A stretch of 64,000 nucleotides of DNA from the NCBI GenBank assembly GCA_039809495.1, contig JBDHVC010000004.1, forward strand, positions 62,001 through 126,000. Direction: 5' to 3'. Origin of the DNA: JAFLCL01 sp039809495 (lineage in GTDB: Bacteria; Myxococcota_A; Polyangia; Polyangiales; Sandaracinaceae). A program made the position numbers and the translations under genes. Shown here piece after piece: positions 42,300-51,100 of this stretch; positions within the stretch are counted from its first letter, which is position 1; each line of letters opens with the position of its first letter. The notes beneath the pieces are model-generated. The model made no database searches and had not been told where the DNA came from. It was given only the letters and a program-made list of their open reading frames with translations.

Positions 42300-42439
42300 G
42301 AAGTCAGCGCGAAGACGGAGCGCGGAGGGACGCCGCGCGGGCTCGCGAGCCTACACAGAAGATCCGAGGCGCGCCACGCGATGACGAGCGGGTCCACGCC
42401 GACGAGGACGCGGCCGCTCGCGCACGGTAAAGAGGGGCG

Positions 42440-44302
42440 ATGAGCGAGCGTCGCGCCACGGATGCGATCCCCACCCTCATCGACTTCGCGGATCCACGGG
42501 ACGCGAGCGCGCCGCGCACGCGGCTCCGGCTCGACGCCCCGAGGGAGCTCCTCGTCGCCCGGACGGCCCACGAGGTGCCGACCGTGCTCGGCGCCGTCGA
42601 GGAGCGAGCGCGCCGCGGCCTGCTCGCCGTCGGCGCCGTCCGGTACGAGGCCGCGAGCGCGTTCGACGCGACGCAGACGACGCACGCGCCCGACGGCCCC
42701 CTCGCGCTCTTCGCGATCCACGATCCCCCCGATCCAGCGGGATCCGCCGAGCCCTTCGGTCCGCCGATCGATCCGGCGCTCGCGCCCACCCTGCGCTTCG
42801 AGAGCGCGCTCGATCGCGCGCGCTTCGAGCACGCGATGGAGGAGATCCGCGCGGCGTTCGCCAGCGGGCGCACCGCCGAGATCAACCTGACGACGCAATT
42901 TCGTGCGGACTTTCCGCCGAGCTCCGCCTCCGCCCCGATCGATCCCCGCGCGGTGCGCGCGTTCTTCGAGGCCCTCTCTCGCGCTCAGCCCGGGGGCTAC
43001 GCCGCGCTCGCGCCGCTCGGCGAGGAGACGATGCTCTCGGTCTCTCCCGAGCTCTTCTTCGACTTCTGGTCCGGAGCGGAGGGCGAGACGGGCGCGATCC
43101 TCACGCGCCCGATGAAGGGGACCGCGAAGCGGGGGGCGAGCGACGAGGAGGATCGCGCGAACGCGGCGGCGCTCCGCGCGTCGGCCAAGGAGCGCCGCGA
43201 GAACGAGCTCGCGCTCGAGCAGATGCGGGGCGAGCTCGGCGCGATCGCGCTCGCGGGTAGCGTCGTCGCCGCGCGCGTCGCGCACGTCGAGGCGCTCGCG
43301 ACCGTCTGGCAGATGACGTCCGATCTCGAGGCGCGCACGCCCGCGGGGACGCGCCTCGAGGACGTCTTTCGCGCCCTCTTCCCGAGCGCGTCGGTGACGG
43401 GCGCGCCGCGCGCGACGACGATGGCGCTCATCCGGAGCGTCGAGCCCGAGCCGCGCGGCTTCTACTGCGGGGCGTTCGGGCTCGTCCGCCCCGATCCGCG
43501 AGGCGGCGTCCGCGCGACCTTCAACGTCCCGATCCGGACCGTCGTCCTCCGCGGGCGCCAGGCGTCGATCGGGGTCGGCAGCGGCATCACCCCGCTCTCG
43601 AGCGACGAGGGGGAGTGGCGCGAGTGGCAGCACAAGCGCGTCTTCCTCGAGCGCGCGAGCGCCCCCTTCGCCCTGCTCGAGACGCTCCGGCTCGAGCAGG
43701 GCGCGCTCCGGCACCTCGACGCCCACCTCGCGCGGATGGCGCGCTCGGCGCGGCACTTCCGCTTCCCGTGGGACGAGCGAGGCCTGCGCGACGCGCTCGA
43801 GGCGCTCGCCTCGGCCCACGCCGAGGGCGTCCTGCGCGTGCGCGTCGAGCTCGACGCGCTCGGGCGCTGGCGCCTCGAGGCGCACCCGTTCACGCCCCGG
43901 CGTCCCGACGATCCGCCGGTCCGGCTCGCGCTCGCCGCGCGCGCGCTCGCCGAGGCCCACGGGGAATTCGTCGCCCACAAGACGACGCGACGCGGCCACT
44001 ACGACGCGTTCGCGCCCGAGGATCCGCGCCTCTTCGACACCGTGCTCTTCGACGAGGAGGGGGAGCTCACCGAGTGCACCCGCGGCAACGTCGCGATGCG
44101 GATCGGGGGTCGCTGGGTGACGCCGCCGCGCTCGTCGGGGCTGCTCGAGGGCGTCGAGCGCGCGAGCGCGATCGCGTCGGGGAGGCTCGTCGAGGCCGTC
44201 GTGCGGCTCGAGGACGTCCCCCGCGTGGAGGGCTGGTGGTTTCTGAACAGCCTCCGCGGGATCGTCCCGGCGACGCTCGAGGCGACGCGCGCCGCGGGCT
44301 GA
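42440..44302 (+). CDS. pabBC: Fused aminodeoxychorismate synthase I and lyase
   Basis: Bifunctional enzyme for p-aminobenzoate (folate pathway), 620 residues. Residues 1 to about 400 are PabB: RTAEINLT (ASGR... region), the active-site Lys in TRPMKGTAKRG (K226, the residue that separates PabB from anthranilate synthase), and FPSASVTGAPR. The rest is the PLP-dependent lyase PabC: LLETLRLEQGALRHLDAHLARM, the PLP-binding Lys in VAHKTTRRGHYD, and ELTECTRGNVAM. The PabA amidotransferase is not nearby. AAAGAGGGGCG precedes the ATG. The stop codon starts TGACGGCGAGG. It is divergent from the glycosyltransferase with 140 bp between. Confidence 0.94.
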   Translation: MSERRATDAIPTLIDFADPRDASAPRTRLRLDAPRELLVARTAHEVPTVLGAVEERARRGLLAVGAVRYEAASAFDATQTTHAPDGPLALFAIHDPPDPAGSAEPFGPPIDPALAPTLRFESALDRARFEHAMEEIRAAFASGRTAEINLTTQFRADFPPSSASAPIDPRAVRAFFEALSRAQPGGYAALAPLGEETMLSVSPELFFDFWSGAEGETGAILTRPMKGTAKRGASDEEDRANAAALRASAKERRENELALEQMRGELGAIALAGSVVAARVAHVEALATVWQMTSDLEARTPAGTRLEDVFRALFPSASVTGAPRATTMALIRSVEPEPRGFYCGAFGLVRPDPRGGVRATFNVPIRTVVLRGRQASIGVGSGITPLSSDEGEWREWQHKRVFLERASAPFALLETLRLEQGALRHLDAHLARMARSARHFRFPWDERGLRDALEALASAHAEGVLRVRVELDALGRWRLEAHPFTPRRPDDPPVRLALAARALAEAHGEFVAHKTTRRGHYDAFAPEDPRLFDTVLFDEEGELTECTRGNVAMRIGGRWVTPPRSSGLLEGVERASAIASGRLVEAVVRLEDVPRVEGWWFLNSLRGIVPATLEATRAAG

Positions 44303-44433
44303 CGGCGAGGGCCCGGACGCGGACCCGCGCGACGAGCGCGACGAGCGGCGCCGCGGTTCGAGCTCGCGCAGCGCTCGCGAGGAGCGCCGCGCGCGTTTGC
44401 GCGCCAAGCGAGCGGCGGTAACCTTCCGCGGCC

Positions 44434-45906
44434 ATGGCGAGCGATGAGACACCTCCCTCGGTGCCCACGCTGCGCCCGCTGCCCTCCCTCGGGATCCCGC
44501 TCCTCCGCGAGGAGGTGGAGCGACAGCGCCGACGTCGCGCCTGGACGATCGCGGGGCTCGCCGGGGCGCTCCTGCTCCTCGTGGGGCTCGCCGCGCTCGC
44601 CTCGAGCGCCTGGCCCACCGCTGAGGAGGAGCCGGAGACGCCGACCGACGCGGTCCCCGCGCACGTCGGCTACACGCCGCCCGTCGACGCCGCCGTCCCA
44701 CCGCCCGACGCCTTCGTGCCCTCGCCGGTGATCGCGACGGAGGAGCTCCCCGAGGGCACGCGCGCGGTCCACCGCTTCGGCCAGAGCGCCGGGTTTCGCC
44801 CCGCGCTCAACGCCGCGGGCCTGAGCGCGGCCGAGGCCGACGCCGTCACCACGGCGCTCACGGGCGTCCTCGACTTTCGTCGCTGCCGCCCCGATCACGA
44901 GCTGATCATCGAGCGCCGCGACGACGGCACCCTCCAGCGCTTCGAGTACCGCGCCGGGATCACCCAGGTCTACGAGGCGCGGCGCGGCCCGGACGATCGC
45001 TTCCACGGCGCCCAGGTCGAGATCCCGATCGACCGCGTCGATCTCGCGCGCGGCGGCACGGTGACGACGTCGCTCGGCGACGCGCTCGAGCAGCTGGGGC
45101 TCGGTCGCGCGCTCGTCGGAGCCTTCGTCGAGGCCTTCGATGGGCGGATGAACTTCAACACCGAGACACGCAGCGGCGACACGTTCCGGCTGATCGTCAC
45201 CGAGGAGCGCGTCGACGGGCAGCTCCTGCGCTACGGCACCGTCCACGCGCTCGAGTACCAGAGCCAGCGGCGAGGGGAGCTGCGCGCGTTCTACTTCGCT
45301 CCGCGCGAGGATCTGGAAGACTTCTACGACGAGAGCGGCCGCGCGCTCCATGGGGGCTGGCTGCGGCTCCCCGTGCGCTTCGATCACATCAGCTCCCCCT
45401 TCGATCCGCGGCGCATGCACCCGATCCTCCGCCGGATCACGCCGCACAACGGCATCGACTACGCCGCCGCGCCGGGCACGCCGGTCTGGGCGGCCGCCGA
45501 CGGCGAGGTCACCTGGGTCGGAGAGCGCGGCGCGAACGGGAACCTCGTCTCGCTCGAGCACGCCGACGGCTACGAGACCCACTACGCTCACCTCTCACGC
45601 TTCGCGCCCGGGCTCGCGCGAGGCGCCCACGTCCGGCAGCGGCAGCTCATCGGCTACGTCGGCTCGACCGGCCGCTCGACCGGGCCGCACCTCCACTTCG
45701 GCTTGAAGCATCGGGGGCGCTTCATCGATCCCGCCGCGGTGCTGAACGGACCGGGGCGCATGCTCCCGACGCAGTTCCAGCGCCGCTTCCGGCAGGAGAT
45801 CACCGAGCTGCGCGGAGCGCTCGCGCGCATCGCCATCGAGCCGGCCGCCCCCGTGACCGAAGCGCCGGCTGGGGCCACCGAGCGCCCGGCCGATCCGATG
45901 GACTGA
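44434..45906 (+). CDS. M23 family peptidoglycan endopeptidase
   Basis: Zinc peptidase that cleaves peptide cross-links in the cell wall, 490 residues. The N-terminal helix (about 31-53) is uncleaved-looking and places the rest in the periplasm; an alpha/beta region follows, then the LytM-type domain. The metal ligands are in HNGIDYAAAPGTPV (His and Asp) and PHLHFGL (His), with HYAHLS and GYVGSTGRSTGPHLHF typical of M23. A short Pro/Ala/Thr-rich tail ends it. It is 131 bp downstream of pabBC on the same strand and probably has its own promoter. Confidence 0.9.
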   Translation: MASDETPPSVPTLRPLPSLGIPLLREEVERQRRRRAWTIAGLAGALLLLVGLAALASSAWPTAEEEPETPTDAVPAHVGYTPPVDAAVPPPDAFVPSPVIATEELPEGTRAVHRFGQSAGFRPALNAAGLSAAEADAVTTALTGVLDFRRCRPDHELIIERRDDGTLQRFEYRAGITQVYEARRGPDDRFHGAQVEIPIDRVDLARGGTVTTSLGDALEQLGLGRALVGAFVEAFDGRMNFNTETRSGDTFRLIVTEERVDGQLLRYGTVHALEYQSQRRGELRAFYFAPREDLEDFYDESGRALHGGWLRLPVRFDHISSPFDPRRMHPILRRITPHNGIDYAAAPGTPVWAAADGEVTWVGERGANGNLVSLEHADGYETHYAHLSRFAPGLARGAHVRQRQLIGYVGSTGRSTGPHLHFGLKHRGRFIDPAAVLNGPGRMLPTQFQRRFRQEITELRGALARIAIEPAAPVTEAPAGATERPADPMD

Positions 45907-45958
45907 CCGCGCGCTTGGCTCGTCGCGCCGAGCCGAGGCGCGCCGTCCCCTGCGCTCA
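45904..45958. terminator. Convergent hairpin with short repeat element
   Basis: Gap between the M23 stop and the stop of the hypothetical gene. The stem GGCTCG/CGAGCC with loop TCGCGC is flanked by CGCGC/GCGCG, giving about 11 paired bases. The minus-strand half reads GACGGCGCGCCTCGGCTCGG, a member of the short element family displaced about 19 bases from the stop codon. Confidence 0.5.
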
Positions 45959-46453
45959 CCGCTTCTCGAGGAAGAAGCGGGCGAGGAGATCGAGCTCGGT
46001 GTCGCGTCGGCGCTCGCCGTCCGTCGCCGATCCGAGCGCCGACGCGAGATCGCTCGCGCTCTCGCGTGCGACGTCGCCCTCGGCCTCGCCCGGAGCCTCC
46101 GCGCCTTGGCCCATCGGAGGCGGCGCGAGCGAGTCGATCGTGCGCTCGATCTCCCCCTCGACGGAGCCGGCCGCGAAGCCGTCGGTCACCTCGTAGGCCT
46201 CGTCCCCCACGATCACCGTCCCCGCGCTGTAGTCGCCGCCGAGCGCCTCGATCTGGCCGAGATCCTTCACCTTGCCGAGGAGTGCGCGCGGATCGCCCGC
46301 CTCGGTGACCTCGCGCTCGAAGAGGACCGCCGTCGCGAGCTCCAGCTCCTGCCTCGAGGCGAGCAGCACGAGCCGATCCCCCGCGAGATCCGCCGTGCCG
46401 TCTTCGAGCCAGCGATCGAGCACCGACTGGGAGATGAAGAGGCGGTCGCTCAT
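45956..46453 (-). CDS. Hypothetical acidic protein
   Basis: A 165-residue soluble protein with no signal, helix or cysteine motif. The first about 95 residues look folded (MSDRLFISQSVLDRWLEDG, LVLLASRQELELATAVLFEREVT, GTVIVGDEAYEVTDGF); the rest is Ala/Glu/Asp-rich and likely disordered, ending LDLLARFFLEKR. I do not recognise the family. It is first of no obvious operon: the amidase starts 1.6 kb away and reads toward it, with 28 bp between the amidase stop and this start, so the two are co-directional with the amidase upstream. Confidence 0.7.
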   Translation of the reverse strand: MSDRLFISQSVLDRWLEDGTADLAGDRLVLLASRQELELATAVLFEREVTEAGDPRALLGKVKDLGQIEALGGDYSAGTVIVGDEAYEVTDGFAAGSVEGEIERTIDSLAPPPMGQGAEAPGEAEGDVARESASDLASALGSATDGERRRDTELDLLARFFLEKR

Positions 46454-46481
46454 CGTCGCGAGGATAGCATCGCGCCCGCGC

Positions 46482-48056
46482 TCAAGGATCGACGGGCAAA
46501 GACGGCGCCTCGCCGCTCGCCCTCGCGACGGCCTCGGCGTGGATCATCGCCGCGAGCACGACGTCCTCGCGGTAGGGGCGCCCGACGAGCTGGGCGGCGA
46601 TCGGGAGCCCCGCCGAGCCTCGCTGGATGCTCGTCGCGCGCTTGTCGAGGCGATCGCTGCGCTCGGGGCGCTCCGTCTCGTTCGGACGAACGCGCGTGAC
46701 GGTCACGACGCCGGCCGGGAGGTTGAGGACGTTGTAGCGCATCGTGTAGGCGGCGGCGGGCGTGAAGTCGGCGGTGCTCTCGAGCTGCGGCGCGGGCGTC
46801 GCGGTGGCGGGGCAGAGCACGAGATCGAGGGCCAGCTCGTTCCATCGATCGAGCTCGCCGCGCTGCATCGCCTGTCGTCGCTCGGTGAGCCGCCAGTACG
46901 CGCTGACGTCTCGCTCGCCCACGGCGGCGAGGGTCTTCGCGATCCTCCCCTCACCCGCGAGCGCGAGCGCCTTCGCGAGCGCGGCGCGCATCCGCTTGGG
47001 CGTGTGCGCCAGCCGACGGTTGAGCGCGACGGGCGCGATGACGCGATCGGCGCCGAGCCAGCCGTCGAGCGTCTTCAGCCCGTCCGCCGTGACCGCGCAG
47101 GCGAAGAGCGCGTAGTGCTCGTCCGCGTCGGGCGGCGCGAAGGGGACGAGGATCGCGCCGGCCTGCTCGAGCGCCTCGGCGACCTGGCGCACCGCGCGCT
47201 TCGAGGACGCGCACGGCGTGAAGAAGCCGTCGTCCTCGTAGACGCCGACGCGGAGCCCCTCGAGGCGCACGGCGGCGGGATCGCCGATCGGGAGCGGCGC
47301 CACCTCCGGGTCGAGCCGCGCGTGGAGCGGCGAGTCGAGCGCTCGGAGCAAGAACGCCAGATCGGCGGCGTTCCGCGCGATCGGGCCGATCTGCGAGCGG
47401 ATGATCTCCTGACCGGGGAAGAGGCCGATCGAGCCGCGGTTGGACCAGCGATGGAGGGTCGGCTTGATCGCGGCGAGCCCGCTGAAGCCCGCGGGGATCC
47501 GGAGCGATCCGCCGATGTCCGTGCCGATGCCGAGCACGCTCGCGCCGGACGCGATGGCGGCGGCCTCGCCTCCGCTCGAGCCGCCGGGCGTCCGGTCGAG
47601 CGCCCAGGGGTTTCGCGTCGTCCCGTAGACGTGGTTCGTCGACTCGATGGCGAGCAGCGTCTGCGGGACGTTGGTCTTGCCGAGGACGATCGCGCCCGCC
47701 CGCCGCGCGAGCGCGACGGTCACGGCGTCCTTCGTGGCGATGGTGCCCCGCCGCCGCTCGACGCCGAGCGTCGTATCCGTCCCCGTGACCTCGATGTTCT
47801 CCTTCACCGAGATCGGCAGCCCGTGGAGCGCCGGGAGCGTCGCGAGGCGCCCCTCGCGCTCGGCCTCCTTGCGCTCCTTGTCCGCGCGCGCCGCCTCCTC
47901 GAGCGCCCGCTCGCCGAGGTCGATCACGAAGGCGTGGACCTTCCCGTCGACGACGCGACGGCGCCCGAGCAGCGCCTCGACGAGATCGACCGAGGTGAGC
48001 GCCTTCTCATCCAGCGCTCGCCTCATCTCGAGCGCGCTCATCGCGTGGATCTTCAC
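46482..48056 (-). CDS. Amidase signature family hydrolase
   Basis: Cytoplasmic amidohydrolase of 524 residues. The Ser-cisSer-Lys triad is intact: K85 in PISVKENIE, S160 in GGSSGGEAAAIASG and S184 in GTDIGGSLRIPAGF, with the 24-residue Ser-Ser spacing seen in FAAH-like members. The GTG start at 48056 follows AGGAG. The long C-terminal half resembles fatty-acid amide hydrolase-like amidases rather than GatA, and no gatB/gatC is nearby, so tRNA amidation is unlikely. It follows the 2615-residue TPR gene with 49 bp between. Confidence 0.88.
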   Translation of the reverse strand: MKIHAMSALEMRRALDEKALTSVDLVEALLGRRRVVDGKVHAFVIDLGERALEEAARADKERKEAEREGRLATLPALHGLPISVKENIEVTGTDTTLGVERRRGTIATKDAVTVALARRAGAIVLGKTNVPQTLLAIESTNHVYGTTRNPWALDRTPGGSSGGEAAAIASGASVLGIGTDIGGSLRIPAGFSGLAAIKPTLHRWSNRGSIGLFPGQEIIRSQIGPIARNAADLAFLLRALDSPLHARLDPEVAPLPIGDPAAVRLEGLRVGVYEDDGFFTPCASSKRAVRQVAEALEQAGAILVPFAPPDADEHYALFACAVTADGLKTLDGWLGADRVIAPVALNRRLAHTPKRMRAALAKALALAGEGRIAKTLAAVGERDVSAYWRLTERRQAMQRGELDRWNELALDLVLCPATATPAPQLESTADFTPAAAYTMRYNVLNLPAGVVTVTRVRPNETERPERSDRLDKRATSIQRGSAGLPIAAQLVGRPYREDVVLAAMIHAEAVARASGEAPSLPVDP

Positions 48057-48105
48057 GGCTCTCCTTCGTGTGGGGTGAGGGTCGCGCCCGCGCGCCGACG
48101 CTCGC

Positions 48106-51100
48106 TCAGCTCTCGCCGAGGCTCGCCAGGAATTGCTCCGCCTCGAGCAGATCGCCATCCTCGATGCGCGCGCGACGCGCCCAGAGCACGGCCTTCTGAT
48201 GATCGCCTTGGCGCGCGACGATCTGGGCCTGGCGCAAGAACGCGAGCGCCTTGCTCATCGGCCCGGGGGTCTTCTGGAGCGTGACGACCTTGAGCGCGGT
48301 CATCGCGGTGACGTCGTCGCCCATCGCGATGGCGAGCTCCGCGAGCTCGGCGGCGACGACGTTGTTGCCCTTGTCGGTGTCGAGCGCGACCTTGAGCCAC
48401 TCGAGCTGCGTCTCGGCGTCGCCCGAGAGCCCCGCGATGCGCGCCATGCGGAGCTGCATCCCGGCGAGCGCGGGCGAGCGCCGACGCCCCTTCTGGTTGA
48501 TCGCGTCGTTGAGCAGCTCCACGGCCTCGGCGAGCGCGTTCGAGCCCATGTACGCGTCGGCGAGCAGCACGATCGCGTCCCCGTCGTCGGGCTTGAGGCC
48601 GAGCGCCTCGCGGATCGGCTCGACCGCCCCGGCGTGATCCCCCACGCGGTAGGCGAGGAGATCCCCGATCCGCATGAGCGTCTCGAAGCGCGTGTCGCCC
48701 TCCTCCACGCGGGCGTCCGCGCGCAGGAGCTCCGAGAGCTCGGCCCAGCTCTCGGTGCGCTCGTAGATGACGCGGAGCGCGTCGCGGATCGCCTTCACGT
48801 CCGGCTGATCGGCGAACACGCGCTCGAGCCCCGCCCTCGCGGCGCCGGGATCCTGCGCCTGCTCGGCGATCTCGGCGAGGCGGAGCGCCGCCTCGACCTG
48901 CGCCTCGCCGACCTCGATCTCGACCAGGCGCGACGCCGCCCAGAGCGCGTCGGCGGGGCGTGAGACGACGTCGAGATCGCGCAGCGTGCGGAGCGCGACG
49001 ATGTCGTCCTGCTCGCGCTCGACCCACTGGGAGAGGACCTCTCGCGCCCGATCGGCCTTCGCGTCGCTCGTGAGGAGCGCGACCAGCCGCAGCGTGAGGC
49101 GCCGCTCCTCGTCGCGATCACCGCCCCGCTCGAGCGTGTCGCGGTGCGCCTCGAGCCCCTCGATGAGCGCGCCGAGGTACTCGCGCGGCGCGATCCGGAA
49201 GGCCTCCTCGAGGTCGGCGACGGCCACCTCGGTCCGGTCGGCGTGGAGCGCGAGCCGCGCCCGCAGCGCGAGCAGGCTCGCGCGCTCGGCGCCCTGGCGG
49301 CCCTCGAGGACGCGCGTCGCGAGCTCGACGCCATCCTCGGCGCGGCCGCTCGCCTCGAGGGCGCTCACGTACTCGCGGAAGAGCTCGAGATCGTCCGGGG
49401 CGGCCGCGACCACCTCGGCGAGCGCCTCCGCGGCCCGCTCGGGCCGACCGATCGCCACGAAGAGCGCGGCCGCCTCGCGGATGCGCGCCCTCCGCTCGGC
49501 CGGATCCGCGCGGTGCGCGGCGTCGAACGCGACGATCTCGGCGAGACCGTCGCGGTCCTCGCGCGCCTCGAGCCACGCCGTCAGCTGGGCGAGCAGCGCG
49601 CCGTTCGACGGGGCGCGTCGAAAGCCGAGCTCGAGCACCCGACCGACGGCCTCGTCGTCCTCGGCCGCGCGATGGACGTCGGCGAGCGAGAGCGCGAGCG
49701 GCCCCGCGACCTCGGGCGAAGACACCCCGAGCAGCCGCTCGCCGAGCGCCGCTCGATCGAGCTGGTCGTCGTCGGGGCCGTAGAGGCGATAGAGCGCCGC
49801 GAGCAGGCGCTCGTCGTCGGGCGCCCAGTCGAGCGCGGCGCGGTAGGTGTCCATCGCGTCCTCGCGGCGCGACGGCTCGAGCAGCGCGCCGCGCCGCAAG
49901 CTCAAGGTCGAGACGGCCTCGACGTCGCTCCGGTCGCGGGCGCGATCGAGCTGCCGCTCGAGCAGCTCCGCCAGCTTCTCGCGCTCGCCGTTGCGCTCGT
50001 AGATATCGAGGAGCCGCGTCGAGGCCCCGAGGTGATCCGGATCGTCGTCGAGCGCCTCGTCGAGCACCTGGATCGCGTCGGCCTCGGCGCCATAGACGCC
50101 GAGGAGCTGATCGGCGAGCGCCACGCGCAGGTCGTTTCGGTCGACCGGATCGGTCAGTCCGTCGAGCGCCACGCGGACGGCCGTCTCGTAGCCGTCGCGA
50201 TCGTGCAGGCTCGCGTACGCCTCCGCGATCGGCGCCCAGAGCGCGCGCTCGGACGGCTCGCGCTCGAGGAGGGTCGCGTAGGTGCTCGCGGCGAGCGCGA
50301 GGTTGCCGCCCCGGCTCGCGAGCGCCGCGACCTGCCGCCAGAGCTCGAGCGCCTGGGAGGCCTCGCCCGCGTCCTCGGCGGCGCGCGCGGCGCGCTCGGT
50401 CCACGCGATCGCGCCCTCGACGTCTCCGGCCTGCGCGCGACGCTCCGCGAGCGTCGTCGGGATCCAGAGCGCCCCCGCGAGCCCCCCGAGCGCGCCCTCC
50501 GCCACCTCCGCACCCGCGAGCAGCATCGGCTCGATCGCGTCCTCAGCGCCGAGCGCGGTCGCGAGCGTGACGCCCTCCTGGATCTCGTCGAGCCCGACCC
50601 CGCCGCCGACGCCGCGCGCGCGCTCGATCCGGTGGCGCAGGTAGGCGAGGAGCAACGCCGACTCGCCCGAGTCTCGGGCGACGCGCTCCCAGAAGAGGAG
50701 CAGGCCCTCGTGCTCCGGCATCGAGCGCGCGGCCTGAGCGGCGATGGACGCCGCGCGCGCGTGGTCCTGATCGCGACGGACGGCGTCGCGGAGCGTGTCG
50801 AGGCCAGACTCGAGCGTCTCCTCGGATCGAAGCTCGACCTCCGCGATTCGATAGAAGGCGTCGGTGCGCTGCGACTCGTCGAGATCGCCGTCGCCGTCGA
50901 GGCCGCCCGTGTCGGCGCCCGTCGCGACGAGGCGCCGCAGCACGCGGATCTCCTCGACGCGGTCGCCGCGCTTACGCGCGAGCCGGCCGATCGCTCGCCA
51001 CGCGTCGACGCTGCGCGCGCCGAGCGCCTCCACGCGCTGGTAGAGCTCGAGCGAGAGCGCGAGCGAGGGCGCGTCGGGGCCGTCGGTCGGGACGTCGTCC

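Noticed and set aside
44382..44424. TTTGCG-17-TAACCT before the M23 gene as a promoter
   Set aside because: Only 3/6 matches in each hexamer; in such GC-rich sequence this is not enough to report.
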